The notes beneath the pieces are model-generated. The model saw only the letters and a list, made by a program, of their open reading frames with translations, had not been told where the DNA came from and did not search any database. The translations under genes and the position numbers were made by a program. A stretch of 64,000 nucleotides of DNA from Bromus sterilis (Eukaryota > Streptophyta > Magnoliopsida > Poales > Poaceae). Position 1 is the stretch's first letter. Every line of letters starts with the position of its first letter. Below, piece after piece: positions 54,864 through 64,000 of the stretch. Where the stretch lies: the NCBI GenBank assembly GCA_950022295.1, contig OX465598.1:64898001-64962000 (forward strand), given 5' to 3'.

Positions 54864-57800
54864 TGTGACGCCCCCAAAATCAATCCGTGTACAGTAATCA
54901 TACACGCAGGGTACACGGCTGAGATTAGGGTGCCACGGTGAGAATATCACAGCACAACACTAAACACAAAAGGATAAACCAATATGTTACAATAAAAGGG
55001 GGGTCACTCGGACCCAAATACATAAGTCATACAAACCATAATATCTGAGTACAGACATAGTTAGTCAAGTTTTGCCTTAAGAAGGCTAGCACAAATAACA
55101 TCAGAGATACATATCGAAAAGGCAAGGCCTCCTGCCTAGGAGCCTCCGAAACTACTCCTGGTCCTGGTTAGCGGGGGTCTCGACGTAGTAGTATCCGCCT
55201 CCGGGGTACTCCTGCTCCTGGGCTCCAACGTCGACTGCAGCGGCCGATCAGGCAAAACAGTAAAGGAAATAAAGCAGGTGAGTATCTAGTATACCCGCGA
55301 GTCTTACGTCCGCTACTAAGCATTATGCATTGTATCAACGGAAAGAAGAGGCTGTATATAGTGGACTGCAAGATAGAAATCAGAATAAGGGTAAGAAGCT
55401 AGGCCTATCGAAGACTAGCATCTTCTGACGATGTCTTGCAGCATGAGGTGAGAATCGGCCAACAGTTTATATAAAGCAATAAAGTAACAACGAAGCAGAA
55501 GTTGCTGCAACATTGTATAATATAAGTTGTAATGATTGATAATAATAATGCCTCCGAGTTCACCTCCTCGACATCCCCGCGAGGAAGAAAACCCGGAACC
55601 ATACAGTTTAATAATAATAGTTTCTAGTGGTAAGATCCAGCTTCAGCATAAAGCGTCCTGTTACCGTGGACACGGCTATTCGAATAGATTAAACTCCCTG
55701 CAGGGGTGCACTACTGTTCAGCCTGCACGCTCGGATCTCCAGGGTGGCGTGAACCTTGTTAGGGAACGCCCCACCGAGGCTATCCGACACGACGCAGCGC
55801 ATCCTAGGCTCAACAGAGAGGCCATCCGCCGGACTATATCCTATGCGCCAAGGGGTCTAGGTCCCTCACCCTTGCACGCTCCTGCATGGTGCGAGTCTGG
55901 CCGGTGAAGTAAAAGCAAATCCAAACACACCTGCTGCAGCAAAAAGACAAGACCACTTCCCGGCGATCAGGCCGCAGTACTGCTGACGTCTGAAGAGCTT
56001 TCGGACGAACTACGACGCGGAGGGCCCACACCGTAATCCCACGTGTAGGTAGTGCGTACAGACCAACGGGCCTCTCAAGTCATCCGCCGAACCATTTAGC
56101 ATTTTAATTAACCTGCGTGACAACCGTTATCGTTGCCTCGACTTAACCGACCCGCGGTCAACGACAGCAGTCAGGACCACCAGTACATCGGTGCCTGCCC
56201 TGTCGTCCCACCAAGTCACTGCGGTTACCAACAAGGTGAACCGTCTCCTTACCTTGTCTCGCGTGTGCTCTTGGTAGAGCTCGACTTTCGTGGTTTGGTA
56301 ACTCTCGCGAGATACGAGCAGGGGCCTAGCACGCCATCAACGTCGGTCGTACCCTCCTTGTCGTTCCCGACGATACACCTCTCGCGGACACCGTTGGGTC
56401 GCCCGACTTCTTACCTTAAGGACAACCACTGTTCAGGACCCTATGGCGGCAAGACAAAGTCAGCCTCGAGTGGAGTACAAGGATTACTCCCGGATAGCTC
56501 ACACTTGAGGTGACTAGGCATAACCCAGATAGGGGCCTTTGGCGGTGTCTGCTTTGTACCGTACCTGTGCAGTTGTATATATGATATCCGTGTTCACCCC
56601 CTGAGTGATCATGGCCCGCTATCTAATCCTAGCTAACAATGCGCAGGGCTCACTGCTGAATAATGCAGAAGTAATAATAGGCAGCATAGGATAAAGGAAA
56701 GATACATCAAGGGGCGACAAAATCAGGCTATGCAATTGAATAGGGTTGTAATCGTAGCAGCAGCAGTAACAATGCCTAGTGCAAGAAAAGTACGGAAAGA
56801 TAGGCGATATCTGGGGAAGAGAATGGCTCTGCTTGCCTGCAAGCTCGACGGTAGTAGCAGGGTCGTCGACGAAGTAGTCGTACGCGGCAGCGGTGTAGTC
56901 AGCGGTAGCAGCGGGGTCTACCGGAGATTAAGGGGGGGGAAGGAAAACAGTAAATACACAGCAAAAATATACAAACATATGCATGACATGACAGATGAAA
57001 AGTTAACGGTGTTCTAACGCAGTGCCATGCACGTTGCGCGGAGCGGGAATTCATCCGGGGATGAAATACCGGCTCCGGGTGATTACCGGACAGGGGTCCA
57101 GAGGGGGAAGGATCAAGCCGGAGGTGTCGTGGACATCCGACAAACATAAGGGGGGTGTATCCGTGTTAGTTGAACCATTCCGGACAACTTTCGTGTTCGG
57201 AATAAATTCATCCGGGTACTTTTTATCGGTACCGGGAATTATCGACAGACAGCCCGAAGGGGGGGGGGAATGTCGATGATCGGTGTGTTAGGGGGGTGTG
57301 GTAGACATACGGATAGCGTATCCATATTCTTTATATTTTTCTGATCAACTTTCATGTACAAAGTTTTTGAATCTGAGCTACGGTTTATTTTCTATGATTT
57401 TCTAAAGTTTTAAGCAATTTAAATCATTTTCTAAATTATTTTTATTTATTAACAGAACATTATCCACAACACAGTTGACTGGTCAAACTGACCAGTGGGA
57501 CCTACATGTCATAGTGAGGGACATTTAATTCATTTTATTTAATTAACAAAACCGAGGACCCCACATGTCATACACTGGAATAAATCTAAAATTGTTTTTA
57601 TTAATAAAAGGCAGTGGGGTCTACCTGTCATAGACTCATATGCTTAATACAATTTTTAATTTAACTAAACATCACAGGGGTCCACCTGTCAGTGTCCTAG
57701 CAGTTTAATCAAAATTTAATTTGGGGATTAGCTCTAATCCTCTGGGTGGGACCCAGAGGTCAGTGGCTGGGGGGCTATTAGGGGGGTTGCCCCCGGTCTA

Positions 57801-59137
57801 AACTGAGCCCGTGCCTGCGCCCGTGCCCGTGCCGGGGCAGAGCACGGCGAGGGCACGCACAGGGGGGGCTAAGGGGCTAGCCGGGCGCGGGGAGCGCGGC
57901 CGGTCCGTGGCCTGGACGTGGGCGCGCGCGCATGGAGTGGGGTTGCAGTGCGGCGCGGCGAGCAGTGGAGCTCCACCTCGCCATTAATGGCGGACCAACG
58001 AGGGCGCGGCTCTACAGCGCCGATTCGGCGGCGGAAAAGCAGGGGAACGGAGGGGAGAGCTCACCCCAAGCCTGTGGCCGTTGTCCGGTGGCGCGAGGCG
58101 GCCGGAGCACGACGTATTTGACGCCGGGGTGCCGCGGCAGTGGCGGGGGAACTCGCCCGATTCGGCGAGCTCGAGGCGTATCCGTCCGAGGTGACGCTTG
58201 GGGGAGACGAGGTCGTCGAAGGGCTATCTTCTAGACACAACGGCCGCGAGGATGGGGCTCAGTGGCCGCGCGGGCTCGAGGTGGCGCCCATGGCAGTTCG
58301 GGACGGGAGGAGGAAGAACAGGGGGCAGGGGAGGGGAAAGAAACGGCGCGGCAGGGGAACTAGGGTTCGCAGGGGGGGCGGCTCGGCCTTGTAGGTCGCC
58401 GGGGGTTGCCGGATGGCCTCCACGGGGGAGCTCGCCGCCGTGGCCTCGGCGGATAGCCGCCACGCCTTCCCCGTACGGGAAGAAGACGGTGGGGAGGTGG
58501 GATGGGCTGGTTTCGGTGGGTTAAGGAGGGGGTGGCCTGGTGGGCTTCGCCCCCAGGCGTAGGTTTAGGGGTTTTCCATTTTTCTGTTTTGTTTTTTATT
58601 CTTTTCTGTTTATTTCTTTTTGTAATAATTTTATTCATCTAGCCAATTTTGTAAAATATGGGATGTATCCCACATTTATTGTCACACTATATATTACTGC
58701 CACAAAAAGATTGGGCAATAATAAAAGTCATTTAATATTTGATTTAAATATTAAATGATTTAAATAGGGATTTTGGCCACTATTTTGAATTGTTAAGAAT
58801 TTTCCATAGCACTATAAATACCCAAACCCATATGGTTTTGGTCCAGTGAATATTAGAGAATTTATAAAAGTGGTTCCAAGATTTTTGGAAAAGGTTTATT
58901 GTCACCATAATTTTTAATATTCATAAAAAAGGCATTTTAGGGTTTGTTTGAATTTCAACTCAAATGGCTTGGACTTTGTTTTCATCCATGATGATCAAGG
59001 TCCATGGTTCACTTTGCTTGCCACCATATCAAAGGGGAATTTGAATTTGAACTGAACCATTTGATCAAACAAAAGTTTTGAACAGTAGAGATGAACAGTA
59101 ACAGTGATTACTGTTCACTGACAGTGAGGGTGTTACA
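54864..59137 (-). repeat. E10 3' LTR (4274 bp)
   Basis: On the minus strand TGTAACACCC...GGGGGCGTCACA, with matched TGT/ACA ends. A GC-rich block spans 57780-58560. A CTACAAGG site near 58390 could be a weak TATA box. Long GC-rich frames here carry no recognisable domain. Confidence 0.88.
55676..55705 (-). other. Twin palindrome in E10 3' LTR
   Basis: CTATTCGAATAG (55676-55687) and CCCTGCAGGG (55696-55705), about 813 bases from the LTR's 3' end. It combines the E3-type first stem with the E8-type second stem. Confidence 0.6.
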
Positions 59138-59151
59138 AATCTCCCCCACTA
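59138..59151 (-). other. E10 polypurine tract
   Basis: TAGTGGGGGAGATT on the minus strand, directly before the TG of the 3' LTR. Confidence 0.8.
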
Positions 59152-59155
59152 CAAG

Positions 59156-59174
59156 GATTCTCGTCCCGAGAATC
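59156..59174 (-). other. Hairpin at the end of E10 pol
   Basis: GATTCTCG-TCC-CGAGAATC, a perfect 8-base stem, overlapping the last base of the pol stop codon and 4 bases from the PPT. Confidence 0.6.
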
Positions 59175-62100
59175 TAAGCGGTAGAGGGGAAAAGATCGGG
59201 GTATTCCTTACGAAGGCGATCTTCGCGTTCCCAAGTGGCTTCATCTTCAGAATGATTCGACCACTGAATTTTGAGGAACTTGGTTGTCTTGTTGCGGGTC
59301 TTGCGTTCAGACTGATCGAGAATGCGGCTTGGATGTTCTTGATAAGTCAAGTCCTGTTGCAATTCAATCATATCATGTTCCACTTCACGAATAGGGTCTT
59401 TGAAGCAACGTCGGAGTTGCGACACGTGGAATACATCGTGTACTTGAGAGAGGTTCGACGGCAATTCCAATCGGTATGCCACTGGTCCACTTCTGGATAG
59501 GATACGGAACGGGCCAATGTAGCGAGGAGCTAACTTGCCTTTGATCCCGAAGCGGTGAGTGCCTTGCATCGGGGTGACACGGAGGTACGCGTATTCGCCA
59601 GGTTGATAGACCATTTCCTTGTGCTTGCGATCATAGTTGCTCTTCTGACGAGACTGAGCAGCTTTCAAGTGTTCACGGATAACGCGAACCTGATCTTCGG
59701 CATGCTGTATGATGTCCGGACCAATGAGAGTTCGTTCTCCAGTTTCGGACCAATTCAGGGGGGTTCGACACTTACGTCCATAGAGAACTTCAAAGGGTGC
59801 CATCTTCAGACTAGCTTGATAGCTATTGTTGTACGAGAATTCGGCAAATGGAAGAGATTCCTCCCACTTCTTACCGAATGAAATGACACACGCTCGAAGC
59901 ATATCTTCAAGTACTTGGTTGACTCGTTCGACTTGGCCTTGCGACTGGGGGTGGTAAGCGGTGCTGAAATTTAGGTGAGTGCCCATAGCTTCTTGGAAAC
60001 TATCCCAGAACTTCAAGGTGAAAATGCTGCCACGGTCTGAACTGATCTCCAACGGAATACCGTGGAGGGAAACAATTCTGGAAACATACAAGTCTGCCAA
60101 CTGACTAGCAGAGATCGTCTCCTTGACAGGCAGAAAGTGGGCAACCTTGGAGAATCGGTCGATGACGACAAAGATGGCATCATGACCTTTCTGTGATCGG
60201 GGAAATCCGGTGACGAAGTCCATTTCAATCTTGTCCCATTTCCATTCAGGAATAGAGAGTGGTTGCAGAGTACCAGCAGGTCTTTGATGTTCGGCTTTCA
60301 CGCGACGACAAACGTCACACTCATCAACATAACGAGCAATGTCTTGTTTCATGTTGGACCACCAGTACCGCTGACGAATGTCTTGGTACATCTTGGTACT
60401 ACCAGGGTGAATCGACAAAGGTGTATCATGAGCTTCTTTCATGACATCAGAGGCGTAATTCAGGTTGGCCTTGGCTACCGGAACCACTAAAAGACCCTTG
60501 AAGTACACCGCATTATCATCATTTGCATCAATAGTGAAGAATGAGGGCTCTCCGCTGGCGACACGACGCTTAATCTTCCAAATGTCAGAGTCATAATGTT
60601 GTACCGTCTTGATGCGGGTGTCGAGGTCTGGTTGGACCACCAGGGAGTTCACATATCCCTGCGGAACAATTTCGATGTTCAGCTTGCGGAGTTCTGCATA
60701 CAGACGTGGCTGTTGCACCTGAACTTCAAGTTCACTACAATAGGCTTTGCGGCTTAAGGCATCGGCCACCACATTAGCTTTGCCGGGGGTGTAAGAAATT
60801 CCCATGTCGTAGTCGGCTATTGTCTCGAGCCATCTCTGTTGGCGGAGATTCAGGTCTGGTTGCGTAAACAGGTACTTCAGGCTTTGGTGGTCGGTGAAGA
60901 TCTCGCAACGATTACCGATGAGGTAATGTCGCCACAGCTTCAATGCATAAATTACTGCTGCCAATTCGAGATCATGTGTTGGATAGTTTTCTTCGTGAGC
61001 ACGCAACTGACGAGAGCCATAAGCAATCACTTTGCGCTCTTGCATTAGGACACAGCCTAAGCCTTGACGAGACGCGTCGCAATATATCATGAAGTCCTTC
61101 TGAGTATCAGGCGGAGCAAGCACTGGGGGTGAAGTGAGCTTGTCCTTGAGAGCTTGAAAACTTTCTTGACATTTATCAGTCCACCCAAACTTGACGCCTT
61201 TGTGAAGCAGATTAGTCAGAGGCTTGGCAATCTTGGAGAAATTCTCAACAAAACGGCGGCAATAGCTGGCAAGGCCGAGGAAACTTCTGACTTGCTTGAC
61301 AGTCCTGGGCGGAGTCCAGTCAAGAATAGCCTGGATACGTTCGGGGTTGACGGCAACGCAATCCTTGGAAATCACATGACCAAGGTAGGTTACTTCAGGA
61401 AGCCAGAACTCACACTTGGAGTACTTAGCATACAGTTTGTGTTCTCGAAGCTTTTCAAGTATAAGGCGAAGATGTTCAGCATGTTCTGCATCGGTCTTGG
61501 AGTAAATCAATATATCATCCAGATAAACCACGACAAACTTGTCGAGGTATTCCATGAATATATAGTTCATCAATCTGGAGAAGGTGGCTGGTGCATTCGT
61601 CAAGCCAAAGGACATGACAGTGTACTCGTATGACCCATAGCGAGTAATGAATGCAGTCTTCGGGATGTCCTCATCACGGACCCGGATCTGATGGTAACCC
61701 AACCTTAAGTCGAATTTTGAAAACACCGTGGATCCAGCAAGTTGATCATAAAGATCATTGATCCGAGGGAGGGGGTACTTGTTCTGTATCGTGGCTTGGT
61801 TGATAGGTCGGTAATCTTGGACCAAACGGTTCGTGCCATCACTCTTCTTGACAAAGAGCGAAGGTGCTCCCCAAGCAGAGGAACTTGGACGGATGAAGCC
61901 TTTCTCAAGGGCCGTGTCAATCTCCTTCTTCAATTCAAGGAGGTGGTGAGGTGGCATCTTATACGGGCGCTTGGCAATAGGGACGGTGCCAGGATTCAAG
62001 TCGATGACGAATTCAACTTCCCTAATCGGGGGTATCCCCGGAAGTTCTTCTGGGAATACGTCGGTAAATTCACAAACGATTGGGACTTTCTCAATCCCTT

Positions 62101-63616
62101 CGAGAGGTGCGACATTCAAGGCATTCAGAGCATATATACGAGCTTCGGCATTCATCGACACAATGGCAGTGTGACTCAAAATCGCGCCAGAAGGATGAAA
62201 AAGTTGGATGACCTTGGTGCCACAATAAAGTGCGGCATTGTGGGTTTTCAGCCAATCCATGCCAAGGATAAGGTCGATGGTGGAGGTTTTCAGAATGTGC
62301 GGAGAAACCATGAACTCTAATCTCTCGATCTCAACAGTGAGGTTAGGTGCAACCATGTCGACACGACACTGGGTACCGGGAGTCCGGACTATTAAGGGGG
62401 TATGCATCTTTTCGTGGTAAATGCCATGCTTAGAAGCAAACGCTCCAGACATAAATGAATGCGATGCTCCTGTATCAAATAAAACAGTAGCAGGTAATGA
62501 GTTAACGAGGAGTGTACCCATCACAGTAGCGGGCTGTTCCTGAGCTGCCTCAACATCAATGTTGTAAGCATGACCACGAGCATGAGGATTTGACCCAGTA
62601 TTATAGTTGAGGGTCCCATTGTTGCCATGGCCATTTCCGCGGCCAGCAGGGTGAACTACCAGTTGATTCTGTCGCTGAGGGCAGTCTCTGGAAATATGGC
62701 CTGGCTGACGGCACTTGAAACACAGGCCATCTTGCGGACGGAGAGTTGCAGTCTCAGTCTTCGGCTGTCTCGGCGGGGGCGGAGGCAGACGGGGTGCAAC
62801 ATACGATGGCCTTGCTGCCGGGGCAGTTGGACGAAACACACTGTGTGGAAGCCAAACGCGTTGCTTCTGTGCTGTGCCCGAAGATGAGCCAGCATCACGG
62901 GGGCGCTTGGGCAAACCACCGAACTTAAGCTGAGCGGTCTCCAGAGTGATAGTCTGATTCACCATGGTGGCGAAGTCGGGGAAGACGTGCAAAGCCAGTG
63001 CAAGCTGGAGATCTGGGTTGAGTCCATCACGGAACTTCTCTTGCCTACTTGCATCATTGGGTAGGTCACTTGCAGCATAGCGGGAGAGGCGGAGGAATTC
63101 CCTCTGGTAAGCCTCGACAGTTTTGTTGCCCTGAACGAGGTTGCGGAACTCGGCCTTCATACGGCTCATAATCGCCTGGGGGACATAACGAGCACGGAAG
63201 GCAGTCTTGAAGTCGTTCCAGGTGACGACAGTCCCTTCAGCTAGCGAGCCCTTGTAAGTGTCCCACCACTGAGCAGCGGGACCACGCAGGAAATAGGACG
63301 CGAAGGTGACATAATCAGCAATGCTCACATTAGCGAACTCCAGCTGACGAGTGATGTCACGAAGCCAATCATCGGCATCCAGTGGCTGTTCCGGTTGGTG
63401 GAAGAGAGGGGGATTGAGACGCATGAAATCCCGCAGAGTAACCACAGGCGGTTGGTTCTGGTGCTGGTTCTGGTTCTGATTCTGGAGCTGATCTATGACT
63501 CCTTGCATAAAAACTTGGTTCATCTGAAACTGCTGCATCATCGCGGCCATGTAGTCCGGCGGCGGAGGTGGATCGTTGGCACCACGACCACGACCACGAC
63601 CACCACGACCAGCCAT
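59174..63616 (-). CDS. E10 Gag-Pol polyprotein, intact (1480 aa)
   Basis: One frame encodes everything needed for particle formation, reverse transcription and integration. I start at the ATG at 63616, as the frame upstream has no gag-like sequence. Residues: Gly/Arg- and Asn/Gln-rich start 1-56; gag about 60-240; CCHC knuckle Cys299-Cys302-His307-Cys312; protease DTGA at 381-384; RT about 550-720 with YLDD at 698-701; RNase H with Asp847, Glu884, Asp909 and Asp952; integrase zinc ligands His1063, His1070, Cys1100 and Cys1103; catalytic Asp1133, Asp1194 and Glu1230 (35 residues between the last two, as DD35E requires); chromodomain-like end about 1425-1470 (ILDQ, KIQWSNH, ATWERED). Length and order fit Tekay/Del chromoviruses, whose chromodomain is thought to guide insertion to marked chromatin. 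No stop or frameshift seen. Confidence 0.96.
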   Translation of the reverse strand: MAGRGGRGRGRGANDPPPPPDYMAAMMQQFQMNQVFMQGVIDQLQNQNQNQHQNQPPVVTLRDFMRLNPPLFHQPEQPLDADDWLRDITRQLEFANVSIADYVTFASYFLRGPAAQWWDTYKGSLAEGTVVTWNDFKTAFRARYVPQAIMSRMKAEFRNLVQGNKTVEAYQREFLRLSRYAASDLPNDASRQEKFRDGLNPDLQLALALHVFPDFATMVNQTITLETAQLKFGGLPKRPRDAGSSSGTAQKQRVWLPHSVFRPTAPAARPSYVAPRLPPPPPRQPKTETATLRPQDGLCFKCRQPGHISRDCPQRQNQLVVHPAGRGNGHGNNGTLNYNTGSNPHARGHAYNIDVEAAQEQPATVMGTLLVNSLPATVLFDTGASHSFMSGAFASKHGIYHEKMHTPLIVRTPGTQCRVDMVAPNLTVEIERLEFMVSPHILKTSTIDLILGMDWLKTHNAALYCGTKVIQLFHPSGAILSHTAIVSMNAEARIYALNALNVAPLEGIEKVPIVCEFTDVFPEELPGIPPIREVEFVIDLNPGTVPIAKRPYKMPPHHLLELKKEIDTALEKGFIRPSSSAWGAPSLFVKKSDGTNRLVQDYRPINQATIQNKYPLPRINDLYDQLAGSTVFSKFDLRLGYHQIRVRDEDIPKTAFITRYGSYEYTVMSFGLTNAPATFSRLMNYIFMEYLDKFVVVYLDDILIYSKTDAEHAEHLRLILEKLREHKLYAKYSKCEFWLPEVTYLGHVISKDCVAVNPERIQAILDWTPPRTVKQVRSFLGLASYCRRFVENFSKIAKPLTNLLHKGVKFGWTDKCQESFQALKDKLTSPPVLAPPDTQKDFMIYCDASRQGLGCVLMQERKVIAYGSRQLRAHEENYPTHDLELAAVIYALKLWRHYLIGNRCEIFTDHQSLKYLFTQPDLNLRQQRWLETIADYDMGISYTPGKANVVADALSRKAYCSELEVQVQQPRLYAELRKLNIEIVPQGYVNSLVVQPDLDTRIKTVQHYDSDIWKIKRRVASGEPSFFTIDANDDNAVYFKGLLVVPVAKANLNYASDVMKEAHDTPLSIHPGSTKMYQDIRQRYWWSNMKQDIARYVDECDVCRRVKAEHQRPAGTLQPLSIPEWKWDKIEMDFVTGFPRSQKGHDAIFVVIDRFSKVAHFLPVKETISASQLADLYVSRIVSLHGIPLEISSDRGSIFTLKFWDSFQEAMGTHLNFSTAYHPQSQGQVERVNQVLEDMLRACVISFGKKWEESLPFAEFSYNNSYQASLKMAPFEVLYGRKCRTPLNWSETGERTLIGPDIIQHAEDQVRVIREHLKAAQSRQKSNYDRKHKEMVYQPGEYAYLRVTPMQGTHRFGIKGKLAPRYIGPFRILSRSGPVAYRLELPSNLSQVHDVFHVSQLRRCFKDPIREVEHDMIELQQDLTYQEHPSRILDQSERKTRNKTTKFLKIQWSNHSEDEATWEREDRLRKEYPDLFPSTA

Positions 63617-64000
63617 CCTGCTAGAATTTAACAGGGGTATTTCAGCGATGAACATCTTAACGAGATACCGGAAACGAGTAAGAGGTACAGCGACAACAAA
63701 GAGGAGGCGCGGATATATAGGAGTAGTCATATAAGACATACACATCCACACATAGAATCAATCGAAAATCGGGCAGCGTAACGTCGTAGAAATTAAGGAA
63801 AAAGGACACACTAGGCGGCGCGCAGACTGCGGTTAGGATTACACGACGCGACATAGATTCCACTATGTCAATCACGCCGCAAGAAAACTGTTGGCCACAG
63901 GAGTTGATGCCAGAGAACGCGCGGCCTGCCCAGAATGAGAATGGGATCCGCGGTCTGGGATCTGGCGTACGACGCCTGCGACACGACTCAATCAATGGGG
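63617..64000 (-). other. E10 leader upstream of gag
   Basis: The gag frame stays open upstream to 63751 without gag-like sequence. No PBS or LTR end is seen before the window edge. Confidence 0.6.

Larger units (their letters stand above)
54864..64000 (-). mobile_element. E10: Tekay/Del-like chromovirus with intact gag-pol, 5' end off window
   Basis: Inserted in the E8 5' LTR. Visible are the complete 3' LTR (54864-59137), PPT, terminal hairpin, an uninterrupted gag-pol frame and about 380 bases of leader. The PBS and 5' LTR are right of the window. The protein is clearly related to E8, but the LTRs are of different families. Confidence 0.92.

Noticed and set aside
57918..58394. Overlapping GC-rich frames in the E10 LTR
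   Set aside because: Several frames are open on both strands at once, as expected for GC-rich non-coding sequence.
61742..62320. 192-codon plus-strand frame opposite E10 pol
   Set aside because: Shadow of the intact minus-strand RT and protease coding sequence; no independent start or domain evidence.
59132..64000. Host gene for an RT- or chromodomain-containing protein
   Set aside because: LTR, PPT and full gag-pol order show it is a retrotransposon.

Overview
This is plant nuclear DNA, almost certainly from a grass and probably from the Pooideae (the group of wheat, barley, oat and ryegrass). I saw no host gene, tRNA, rRNA or prokaryotic feature. The whole 64 kb is one nest of LTR retrotransposons. 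The evidence is Athila-, Tat-, Tekay/Del- and Sirevirus-like coding remnants, very long LTRs, primer-binding sites (PBS) and polypurine tracts (PPT) next to LTR ends, and matching target-site duplications (TSDs). All coordinates and comparisons were made by eye.

Nest layout, with element names used throughout. E4 (Athila-like, + strand, 23974-40415, its 5' part off the left edge) is the oldest visible host. Its gag is split by E2 (Athila-like, + strand, 8549-23973). E2's 5' LTR is split by E1 (Athila-like, + strand, 1-8548), and E2's 3' LTR is split by E3 (long-LTR gypsy remnant, - strand, 14307-22724, TSD GAAAC). E4 also carries E5 (Tat-lineage gypsy, - strand, 27957-36904, TSD ACGTG) and E6 (a truncated LTR of the E2 family, 37606-38983). 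E4's 3' LTR is broken by E7 (Sirevirus-like copia, - strand, 40416-42886). E7 is broken by E8 (Tekay-like chromovirus, - strand, 42887-54863). E8's reverse transcriptase holds E9, a clean solo LTR of the E2 family (50030-51649, TSD ATACC), and E8's 5' LTR holds E10 (Tekay-like chromovirus, - strand, from 54864 past the right edge).

Coding capacity. E10 has one uninterrupted Gag-Pol frame of 1480 codons with all expected catalytic residues. E8 has the same single-frame layout, broken by four nonsense codons and the solo LTR. E5 has protease, RT, two RNase H domains and integrase, damaged, and lacks a capsid-like Gag core although its LTRs are about 99% identical. E1, E2 and E4 encode only gag-protease; E1 and E4 also have an Athila-type second ORF. 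They would need RT and integrase from elsewhere.

Four points stand out. (1) E5 carries an antisense gene-like unit with its own TATA box, a B3-type DNA-binding-domain ORF and a poly(A) signal. (2) Three different chromovirus-type LTR families (E3, E8, E10) keep a pair of adjacent palindromes about 0.8 kb from the LTR 3' end, with stem changes that preserve pairing. (3) E1 and E4 contain, upstream of the second ORF, a diverged copy of the LTR's own U3 core followed by a 220-bp GT-AG intron candidate. (4) E5's 3' region holds a minisatellite whose units each carry a PPT-like G-rich motif.
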